Part shown: piece after piece, positions 23,715 through 29,570 of the stretch
How positions within the stretch are numbered: position 1 is the first letter of the stretch
How the letters are laid out: every line of letters starts with the position of its first letter
Assembly (NCBI GenBank): GCA_018715295.1
Contig: DVLY01000008.1
Coordinates: 1 to 29,570, forward strand
Direction: 5' to 3'
DNA from: Candidatus Merdimorpha stercoravium
GTDB lineage: Bacteria; Bacteroidota; Bacteroidia; Flavobacteriales; UBA1820
DNA length: 29,570 nucleotides
The notes under the pieces: generated by a model
Seen by the model: only the letters and a program-made list of their open reading frames with translations
Database searches by the model: none
What the model was told of the DNA's origin: nothing
Program-made: the position numbers and the translations under genes

Positions 23715-23722
23715 TAACTTTG
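23715..23722 (+). promoter_or_regulatory. Candidate -7 element of the holB-pyrC-mvk operon
   Basis: TAACTTTG lies only 6 nt before the ATG at 23729, so the transcript would be leaderless or nearly so. No -33 match is visible. The box also overlaps the alternative TTG start at 23720, which argues for the ATG. Confidence 0.45.
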
Positions 23723-23728
23723 TTTCTC

Positions 23729-24841
23729 ATGCTGGCAAAGGACATCATCGGCAACCAGGGCGTACGCGCCCTGCTGGAAAGCTCCGCCGAACGGGGGCGG
23801 GTGGCGCACGCACAGCTGTTCGTCGCTCCCGAAGGGGTCGGCGTGCTGCCCATTGCCATCGCATATGCCGCACGGGTGCTGGGCATCGACCCGGACAAGG
23901 CACTCACGCAGCCGGACCTGCATTTCGCCTTTCCGGTCAATACCACCCGGGAGGTAAAGAAATCGCCGGTGAGCGACGACTTCCTCGAATCCTGGCGGCG
24001 GTTCGTCCGCGAAATGCCCTATGGGGAACTCCCCGACTGGTACGCCTTGCTGGAGATCGAGAACAAACAGGGGCTCATCGGCAAGGAGGAAGCGGAATCC
24101 ATTGCCAAAAAACTCTCGCTCAAGTCCTTCTCCGGAGGGTATCGGGCGATGATCATCTGGCATGCCGAAAAGATGAACCCCACGGCGGCCAACAAACTGC
24201 TCAAACTCATCGAAGAGCCTGCCGAAAACACCCTGATCCTGCTGACTACCGACGACCCTTCGGCCATCCTGCCCACGATCGCCTCGCGCACCCAGCGGAT
24301 CGACCTGCGCCGGATCTCCGAACAGGACATCGCCCGGGAGTTGACCGAGCGCTACCAGGCTTCGCCCGCAGCTGCGCAGAACGCCGCGCGAAGCGCACAA
24401 GGGAGCATGGGACGCGCCCTCCAACTGCTGCGCGAGGGCGGACACGCCGGTATCTTTCCGGAGATGTTCGTCCGATTCGTCCGCTCGGCTTTCATGGCCA
24501 AGAAAAAACCCGCCGAACTCAACCGCCTGCTCGAATGGGCCGACCGCATGGCCGCCCTTTCCCGGGAGCAGCAAAAACAATTCCTGCAATACTGCTGCGA
24601 GGTATTCCGCCAAGGGCTGATGTACAACTACGGAGCCTCGGCCCTGGTCTATCCCCAGGAATTTGCCGATGGGTTCAACTTCGAGAGCTTCGCCGGCTAC
24701 GTGCACGGGCGCAACATCGCCGACATTTACCGGGAACTCGACCGGGCACAATACCACATCGAGCGCAATGCCAATTCAAAACTCGTATTCTTTTCCACCG
24801 CGGTAAACCTCACGCGGTACCTGCACGCCAAACCGATATAA
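23729..24841 (+). CDS. holB: DNA polymerase III delta prime subunit
   Basis: This is a clamp-loader AAA+ subunit of 370 aa that helps load the sliding clamp during replication. The N terminus (IIGNQGVRALLESSAERGRVAHAQLF) matches the DnaX/HolB family. The P-loop position reads APEGVGVLP (33-41) and lacks the Walker A lysine, as expected for a non-ATP-binding delta prime rather than the tau/gamma subunit. The segment KMNPTAANKLLKLIEEP and the SRTQ motif near residue 187 are characteristic. The zinc-ribbon cysteines seen in proteobacterial HolB are absent. I chose ATG 23729 over TTG 23720. It heads an operon in which dihydroorotase starts 17 nt after its stop codon. Confidence 0.9.
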   Translation: MLAKDIIGNQGVRALLESSAERGRVAHAQLFVAPEGVGVLPIAIAYAARVLGIDPDKALTQPDLHFAFPVNTTREVKKSPVSDDFLESWRRFVREMPYGELPDWYALLEIENKQGLIGKEEAESIAKKLSLKSFSGGYRAMIIWHAEKMNPTAANKLLKLIEEPAENTLILLTTDDPSAILPTIASRTQRIDLRRISEQDIARELTERYQASPAAAQNAARSAQGSMGRALQLLREGGHAGIFPEMFVRFVRSAFMAKKKPAELNRLLEWADRMAALSREQQKQFLQYCCEVFRQGLMYNYGASALVYPQEFADGFNFESFAGYVHGRNIADIYRELDRAQYHIERNANSKLVFFSTAVNLTRYLHAKPI

Positions 24842-24858
24842 CTTCCCCCTATCCGAAC

Positions 24859-26199
24859 ATGGACGAGAACATCCTGATAAAAAACGCAAAAATCGTAGAC
24901 GAAGGCTCGATCGTCGAGAGCGACGTATTGATCCGCAAAGGCATCATCGAACGGATCGACCCCTCGATCAGCCTGCCGGTGGGCACGCGCCTGATCCTGG
25001 CCGACAACCAATACCTGCTCCCCGGCGTTATCGACACGCACGTGCATTTCCGCGATCCCGGGCTGACGGACAAGGCCGATTTCGCCACCGAATCCGCCGC
25101 CGCTGCCGCAGGCGGGGTTACCTCGGTGATCGACATGCCCAATACTCTTCCCCCGGCGCTCACTCCGGAACTGCTGGAAGAAAAGTTCGGCATCGCGGCT
25201 CAGAAATCGTCGGTCAATTACTCCTTTATGATCGGAGCCAGCGAAAGCAACCTGGAGGACATCCTCCGCGCCGACCCAGCGCGGGTAGCCGCCGTCAAGG
25301 TGTTCTTCGGTTCCTCGACGGGGGACATGGCGCTCAAGGACCCCGAGGCCATCGAACGTTTGTTCGTTTCCTCCCCCCTGCTCATTGCCGCGCATTGCGA
25401 AGACGATGCCCGGATCGCCGGAAACCTGGCCAAAGCCCGGGAAGAATTCGGGGAAGACATCCCTGCGGCGATGCACGCCCGGATCCGCGACGAGGAGGCC
25501 TGCCTGCGAAGCTCCTCGGCAGCGATCGATCTGGCTAAAAAGACCGGCGCACGCCTGCACCTGTTGCACGTAAGTTCGGCCTGCGAGCTGAACCAACTCT
25601 CGAGCATGAAACCCGGTTCGTACAAAAAGATCACGGCCGAGGTCTGCACGCACCACTTGTTTTTCGACGAGCGGGACTACGCCACCCTGGGCAACCTCAT
25701 CAAAGTGAACCCTTCGGTAAAATCGGAAGAAGACCGGGAAGCCCTGTGGGAGGCGCTGCGCTCGGGACGGATCGACACGATCGGTTCGGACCACGCCCCG
25801 CATACGGCCCAAGAAAAAGCGCGCCCGTACCTCAAGTGCCCTTCCGGAGGGCCGATGATCCAGCACACCCTGCCGGCCATGCTCTCCGAGGTGGTCAAGG
25901 GACACTTTACCCTGGAGCAAGTAGTGGAAAAGATGTGCCACAATCCGGCGCGGATCTTCCAGATCGAACGCCGGGGCTTCCTGCGCGAGGGGTATTTCGG
26001 CGATGCGGTGCTGGTGGAGTTCAACAGTCCTTGGCGTGTGCGCCGAGAGTCCCTGAAGTACAAGTGCGGTTGGTCGGCCTTCGAGGGGCGGATGTTCCCG
26101 GCGCGCATCACCCACACCCTGGTCGGAGGACAACTCGCCTACGCCGAAGGCAAACTGTACCCCGTTACCTCGCCCGCAGCGCTGACCTTCGAACGATAA
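24859..26199 (+). CDS. pyrC: Dihydroorotase
   Basis: This enzyme interconverts N-carbamoyl-aspartate and dihydroorotate, the third step of pyrimidine synthesis, in the cytoplasm. The 446-aa length fits class I dihydroorotases of the amidohydrolase superfamily. All expected active-site residues are visible: H61 and H63 with R65 (DTHVHFRDPG), K147 for the carbamylated lysine (AAVKVFFGSSTG), H179 (AHCED), H237 (LLHVSS) and D311 (GSDHAPHT). The open frame continues upstream through the holB gene but in another frame, so ATG 24859 is the only sensible start. It lies between holB and the DUF4296 lipoprotein in the same operon. Confidence 0.95.
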   Translation: MDENILIKNAKIVDEGSIVESDVLIRKGIIERIDPSISLPVGTRLILADNQYLLPGVIDTHVHFRDPGLTDKADFATESAAAAAGGVTSVIDMPNTLPPALTPELLEEKFGIAAQKSSVNYSFMIGASESNLEDILRADPARVAAVKVFFGSSTGDMALKDPEAIERLFVSSPLLIAAHCEDDARIAGNLAKAREEFGEDIPAAMHARIRDEEACLRSSSAAIDLAKKTGARLHLLHVSSACELNQLSSMKPGSYKKITAEVCTHHLFFDERDYATLGNLIKVNPSVKSEEDREALWEALRSGRIDTIGSDHAPHTAQEKARPYLKCPSGGPMIQHTLPAMLSEVVKGHFTLEQVVEKMCHNPARIFQIERRGFLREGYFGDAVLVEFNSPWRVRRESLKYKCGWSAFEGRMFPARITHTLVGGQLAYAEGKLYPVTSPAALTFER

Positions 26200-26211
26200 A
26201 CCGACCGAACT

Positions 26212-26637
26212 ATGTCCGTTTCAAAAATTTACCGTAACTTTGCACGCGTATTTCTCCTGGTGCTGCTCTCGGCAGCGGCCGTGGGGTGCAAGTACCGGTA
26301 CATCGAAAAACCGGAACGTCTGCTCTCCCCCGAAGAGATGTCCGAGGTCATCTGCGAATTGGCTTACCTGAATGTCGCGGAAGAGCAAGGGGCTTTCGAG
26401 CAGGACTCGGTCCTGGCCAAAATCGGCAAGAAAGCCTTCATCCAGAAACTGTACGAGCAGTACGGCATCGACAAGCAGATCCTCCGGCAGAACAACGAGT
26501 ACTACATGGAGAACCACAAACTGTACGTAAAGATCTATTCCGACGCGCTCAACCGGCTGAACATCCGCCTGGGCGAGGAGGAAAAAAGGCAGGAAAAACC
26601 CGAAGAACTCACCGACCCCAACGGTTGGGTGCTATGA
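26212..26637 (+). CDS. DUF4296 lipoprotein
   Basis: The 141-aa protein has a lipoprotein signal peptide (hydrophobic stretch at about 12-25, lipobox AAVGC with C26) and the DUF4296 domain: LLSPEEMSEVICELAYLNVAE, then an AFIQKLYEQYGIDKQ segment and a helical C terminus. The domain is common in Bacteroidota, usually next to dihydroorotase as here, but its role is unknown. It starts 12 nt after pyrC and ends 14 nt before the mevalonate kinase-like gene. An internal TAACTTTG at 26235-26242 resembles a -7 box but lies inside the signal-peptide codons. Confidence 0.9.
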   Translation: MSVSKIYRNFARVFLLVLLSAAAVGCKYRYIEKPERLLSPEEMSEVICELAYLNVAEEQGAFEQDSVLAKIGKKAFIQKLYEQYGIDKQILRQNNEYYMENHKLYVKIYSDALNRLNIRLGEEEKRQEKPEELTDPNGWVL

Positions 26638-26651
26638 CGGAAAGATAAGAT

Positions 26652-27596
26652 ATGGCCCTCGGCGAAAAGCTCTACCACGCAAAAGTCCTCCTGTTCGGAG
26701 AATACGGCATCATCAAGGATTCGATGGGGCTGTCCATCCCGTACGATTTCTACAAGGGAGCCTTGGTGCTGCCCGAAGGCGAGTCCGATGCATCGGCCCG
26801 CCAATCCAACGAGCACATCGCCCGCTTTGCCCAATACCTGGAAACCCTCGACCAAGACCCCACCTTCGAAGCGCACATCGACACCGAATCCCTCCGCCGG
26901 GATGTCGAAGCAGGCCTTTACTTCGACTCGAGCATTCCGCTGGGCTACGGGGTAGGCAGCTCGGGCGCCCTGGTAGCGGCCATCTACGAACGGTACGCCT
27001 CCCCCCGCAAGAAACCCGAGGAACTCACCACGGAGGACATCGTCCGCCTGAAAGGAATCCTGGGACGGATGGAGAGCTTCTTCCACGGGCAAAGTTCGGG
27101 ACTCGACCCGCTGATCTGCTACATGAACCTCCCGATCCTGGTGCGCCCTCACGGGGCGGTCGACCCGGTGGGCATTCCGGCTTCGAACGCCCAAGGAGCC
27201 GGGGCGATCTTTCTGCTGGATTCCGGGATGAAGCACGCTACCGGAAAGCTGATCGACATCTTTTTCGAGAAGATGAAAAGCGAGGGCTTCCGCAAGATGC
27301 TGCGCGAGGAATTCGGCGCGCTCAACGACGCCTGCATCCAGGCCTTTATCGAAGGGCGGAAAAAGAGCCTGCTGGAAAACGTGCGGGCGCTCTCGCAGGT
27401 GGTCCTGACGCATTTTTCCCCGATGATCCCCCGCAGTCTACGCAAGATATGGCTCGACGGGCTCCAAACGGACACCTACTACCTGAAACTGTGCGGAGCC
27501 GGCGGCGGCGGTTTCGTACTGGGATTTACCGACGACTACCGCAAAGCAGCCCGTATGCTTCGGGGATACGCCACGCAGCCGATCTACCGCTTCTGA
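26652..27596 (+). CDS. GHMP kinase, probable mevalonate kinase
   Basis: The 314-aa GHMP-family kinase most likely phosphorylates mevalonate in isoprenoid synthesis. The GHMP motifs are in place: HAKVLLFGEYG near residue 9, the ATP-binding PLGYGVGSSGAL (96-107), the catalytic-site GLDP (D152), and CGAGGGGF (281-288). A mevalonate pathway is usual in many Bacteroidota. Assignment to mevalonate rather than another GHMP substrate rests on similarity by eye and on the downstream prenyltransferase. A GGAAAG sequence lies 9 nt before the ATG. It sits in the holB-pyrC-DUF4296 operon and is followed after 4 nt by the UbiA gene. I saw no other mevalonate-pathway gene in the window. Confidence 0.8.
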   Translation: MALGEKLYHAKVLLFGEYGIIKDSMGLSIPYDFYKGALVLPEGESDASARQSNEHIARFAQYLETLDQDPTFEAHIDTESLRRDVEAGLYFDSSIPLGYGVGSSGALVAAIYERYASPRKKPEELTTEDIVRLKGILGRMESFFHGQSSGLDPLICYMNLPILVRPHGAVDPVGIPASNAQGAGAIFLLDSGMKHATGKLIDIFFEKMKSEGFRKMLREEFGALNDACIQAFIEGRKKSLLENVRALSQVVLTHFSPMIPRSLRKIWLDGLQTDTYYLKLCGAGGGGFVLGFTDDYRKAARMLRGYATQPIYRF

Positions 27597-27600
27597 TCCT

Positions 27601-28521
27601 ATGGACCGGGCGAGGAAGTCCCTCCGCAGCCCCCTCGGGGAATCCCGCATGACGATCCTGGCCAAGATCGTCAGCCTGCTGTCCCTCACCCGGGTGTACA
27701 ACATCGCCCTGATCGCCGCCGCGCAATACCTCAGCTGCATCTTTTTCTTCACCTCCCGCCCGCCGGACTTTTCGGAGCTCACCGACCCGCATTTTTTCGT
27801 GCTGGTAGTCTGCACCTGGATGACGATCGCCGCCGGATACATCATCAACTTCTTCTACGACAAGAACAAGGACCTGGTCAACAGTCCTGTCAAAAGCCGG
27901 ATCGACGGGTTCGTTTCCCAAGCGACCACCTTGAAACTGTACCTGACGCTCAACGCCCTGGCCGTGGCCGCCAGCCTGTTCGTCTCGCTGCGCTCCGGGG
28001 TGTTCTTCGCCGGATTCGCCTTCCTGCTGTGGTTTTACTCGCACAAACTGAAAAAAATCCCCCTCGTATCCAACCTTTCGCTGGCCGCCGTAGCCATCGT
28101 GCCGCTCTTTGCCGTCTTTTTCTACCGGAAGATCGTCGATACCCAGGTGGTGGTATCGCACGGCTTGTTCCTGTTTTTCCTGCTGGTAGCCATGAGCATG
28201 CTGAACGACTTGAACAACCGCCGGGGCGATGCCGTATTCGGCTATCGGACTCTGCCGGTAGTCTGGGGTGAACGGGCGGCGGCAAGCGCAGCGGCGGCTG
28301 TACTGGCCGCCGCTGCCGCTTGCACCGCTGCCGTGCTGGTCTTCGAGCGGGGAAACGCTTTTTTCCTCTACTTTCTCGTGGCGGGGGCCGGACTTCTCTG
28401 CGGGACGGTCGCTTTGCTGGTTTGGCCCGCAGACAGGGCCTTCCGCACGATCCTGGTGGGAATAAAACTATTGATCCTTGTCGGATTGCTGTGCATTCCA
28501 CTTCGGGTCGTTCCGTTGTAG
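27601..28521 (+). CDS. UbiA-family prenyltransferase
   Basis: This 306-aa integral membrane protein has about eight or nine helices and transfers a prenyl chain to an acceptor. The two Asp-rich motifs are visible: N83-x3-D87-x3-D91 (INFFYDKNKDLVNSP) and N202-D203-x6-D210 (NDLNNRRGDAVFGYRTLP). Bacteroidota homologues are commonly annotated as geranylgeranylglycerol-phosphate geranylgeranyltransferase; MenA-type or other acceptors cannot be excluded. The gene starts 4 nt after the mevalonate kinase-like gene, which links supply and use of isoprenoid. An alternative ATG at 27649 would drop 16 basic residues before the first helix. No clear terminator separates it from rpoD, 93 nt downstream. Confidence 0.88.
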   Translation: MDRARKSLRSPLGESRMTILAKIVSLLSLTRVYNIALIAAAQYLSCIFFFTSRPPDFSELTDPHFFVLVVCTWMTIAAGYIINFFYDKNKDLVNSPVKSRIDGFVSQATTLKLYLTLNALAVAASLFVSLRSGVFFAGFAFLLWFYSHKLKKIPLVSNLSLAAVAIVPLFAVFFYRKIVDTQVVVSHGLFLFFLLVAMSMLNDLNNRRGDAVFGYRTLPVVWGERAAASAAAAVLAAAAACTAAVLVFERGNAFFLYFLVAGAGLLCGTVALLVWPADRAFRTILVGIKLLILVGLLCIPLRVVPL

Positions 28522-28539
28522 TGTTAAAATTTTCCGACA

Positions 28540-28580
28540 TTTGTAACCCGTCTCTTTTTTCTGCGTATAGTATAATGTTG
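28540..28580 (+). promoter_or_regulatory. Promoter-like AT-rich segment ahead of rpoD
   Basis: TTTG at 28540-28543 is followed by an AT-rich block containing TATAGTATAATGTTG (28566-28580). The block includes TATAAT and TAATGTTG, neither a good TAnnTTTG match at normal spacing. It is probably the rpoD promoter region, 35 nt before the ATG, but the exact boxes are unclear. Confidence 0.4.
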
Positions 28581-28614
28581 CGGAGTTCCAAACCCTCCCG
28601 ACAAACGATACTTC

Positions 28615-29478
28615 ATGAGACAGCTTAAAATTACCAAACAGGTTACCAACCGCGAAACCGCTTCGCTGGACAAATACCTTCAGGAGATCGGAAAGGTAGG
28701 TCTGATCTCGGCCGACGAAGAGGTCGAACTGGCGCAAAAGATCAAAGCCGGCGACCAAAGGGCGCTGGACAAACTCACCAAAGCCAATCTGCGTTTCGTC
28801 GTGTCGGTAGCCAAACAATACCAAAACCAGGGGCTGACCCTCCCCGACCTGATCAACGAGGGCAACCTGGGACTGATCAAGGCCGCCCAGCGTTTCGACG
28901 AGACCCGAGGTTTCAAATTCATCTCGTATGCCGTATGGTGGATCCGGCAGTCCATCCTCCAGGCGCTGGCCGAACAGTCCCGCATCGTCCGCCTGCCGCT
29001 CAACAAGATCGGCTCGATCAACAAGATCAACAAGAAATACGCCGAACTCGAACAGCTCAACGAACGGGCTCCTTCGGCCGAAGAGATCGCCCAGGAACTG
29101 GACATGACCGAGGAGGACGTCAAGGAATCCCTGAAGAACTCCGGCCGGCACATTTCGATGGATGCCCCGCTGGTGGAAGGCGAAGATTCGAACCTCTACG
29201 ACGTGCTCAAAAGCGGCGAATCGCCCAACCCCGACCGCGAACTGATGAACGAATCGCTGCGCATCGAGATCGAACGCGCCCTGCAGACCCTCACTCCGCG
29301 AGAGGCCGACGTGATCCGCCTGTACTTCGGGCTGGGAGGGCAACACGCCATGACCCTGGAGGAAATCGGCGAAACGTTCGACCTGACCCGCGAACGCGTG
29401 CGCCAGATCAAGGAAAAAGCCATCCGACGGTTGAAACACACTTCGCGCAGCAAGATCCTGAAGACTTATCTGGGATAA
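28615..29478 (+). CDS. rpoD: Primary sigma-70 factor RpoD
   Basis: The 287-aa protein directs RNA polymerase to housekeeping promoters. It has region 1.2 (about 15-45), region 2 (about 57-126, with DLINEGNLGLIKAAQRFD and SYAVWWIRQSI), region 3 (about 134-212), and region 4 with the C-terminal HTH (about 225-280, with LTLEEIG-type and TRERVRQIKEKAIRRL). Region 1.1 is absent, as is usual for the short primary sigma factor of Bacteroidota, which recognises the TTTG / TAnnTTTG promoters found across this window. Small residue differences in regions 2.4 and 4.2 explain that preference in the phylum (known for the family). It follows the ubiA gene and ends in a strong terminator. Confidence 0.96.
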   Translation: MRQLKITKQVTNRETASLDKYLQEIGKVGLISADEEVELAQKIKAGDQRALDKLTKANLRFVVSVAKQYQNQGLTLPDLINEGNLGLIKAAQRFDETRGFKFISYAVWWIRQSILQALAEQSRIVRLPLNKIGSINKINKKYAELEQLNERAPSAEEIAQELDMTEEDVKESLKNSGRHISMDAPLVEGEDSNLYDVLKSGESPNPDRELMNESLRIEIERALQTLTPREADVIRLYFGLGGQHAMTLEEIGETFDLTRERVRQIKEKAIRRLKHTSRSKILKTYLG

Positions 29479-29511
29479 CCCGATCCGTCCCTTCCCAGAC
29501 GGAAAGCCTCC

Positions 29512-29561
29512 GCCGGGCCTTTCCGCAAACTTATTTTCCGGAAAGGCCCGGCTTCTTTTTT
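29512..29561 (+). terminator. Terminator of rpoD
   Basis: A perfect 14-bp stem (29512-29525 with 29539-29552) encloses a 13-nt loop and is followed by a T-rich tract to 29561. It lies 33 nt past the rpoD stop codon. Confidence 0.92.
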
Positions 29562-29570
29562 ACTGCATTT

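Noticed and set aside
26235..26242. TAACTTTG as a promoter within the DUF4296 gene
   Set aside because: It lies in the signal-peptide codons, has no -33 match, and no good start codon follows it before the lipobox.
1..29570. CRISPR arrays, insertion sequences, toxin-antitoxin or defence genes
   Set aside because: I looked for regularly spaced repeats, transposase motifs and defence-type domains and found none.

Overview
The window looks like chromosomal DNA from a GC-rich member of the Bacteroidales. A Rikenellaceae/Alistipes-like genome is my best guess from gene content and style; this is inference, not a search result. Supporting signs are Bacteroidota-type promoters (TTTG, 19-20 nt, TAnnTTTG), weak Shine-Dalgarno sites, a short primary sigma factor without region 1.1, GldE, BACON-domain lipoproteins, a fimbrillin-like/PCMD surface protein, a DUF4296 lipoprotein, and a mevalonate kinase-like gene next to a UbiA gene. 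I see no insertion sequence, prophage, CRISPR array or rRNA.

Layout. 1-3.9 kb (minus strand): a standalone BACON lipoprotein and a BACON-M64 metallopeptidase lipoprotein form an operon behind a near-consensus promoter, followed by sppA. 4.0-7.8 kb (minus): ileS followed 3 nt later by a DksA/TraR-family gene. 8.05-9.4 kb (plus): gldE with a TTG start. 9.6-13.5 kb (plus): a cytoplasmic TPR protein and a GH20 beta-hexosaminidase lipoprotein, 12 nt apart. 13.68 kb: tRNA-Arg(ACG) with its own promoter and terminator. 13.9-15.2 kb (minus): a secreted metallophosphoesterase. 15.4-17.7 kb (minus): a 41-aa small ORF followed by a fimbrillin-like/PCMD lipoprotein, with a divergent AraC-family regulator at 18.0-18.8 kb. 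18.9-20.5 kb: divergent DUF486 and YeiH-family membrane proteins. 20.5-23.6 kb (minus): a large secreted amidase-like protein with golvesin-like and Fn3 domains. 23.7-28.5 kb (plus): a tight operon of DNA polymerase III delta prime, dihydroorotase, DUF4296 lipoprotein, mevalonate kinase-like GHMP kinase and UbiA prenyltransferase. 28.6-29.5 kb: rpoD with a terminator.

How it fits together. Most of the window is housekeeping (translation, replication clamp loading, pyrimidine and isoprenoid synthesis, primary sigma factor), interleaved with envelope functions typical of gut Bacteroidota: glycan hydrolysis (GH20), peptidoglycan-directed amidase, surface protease, surface adhesin and signal-peptide degradation. 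Transcription units are separated by strong hairpin terminators, several with unusually long perfect stems.

The most interesting items are: an IleRS with the altered GxHH signature predicted to give strong mupirocin resistance; a tRNA-Arg in which the invariant G19-C56 tertiary pair appears replaced by A19-U56; the BACON lipoprotein paired with a BACON-M64 protease; the 41-aa Gly-rich-tailed small protein ahead of the fimbrillin/PCMD adhesin; and an amidase fold apparently split by a golvesin-like domain. I did not find a clearly new multi-gene defence or mobile system.
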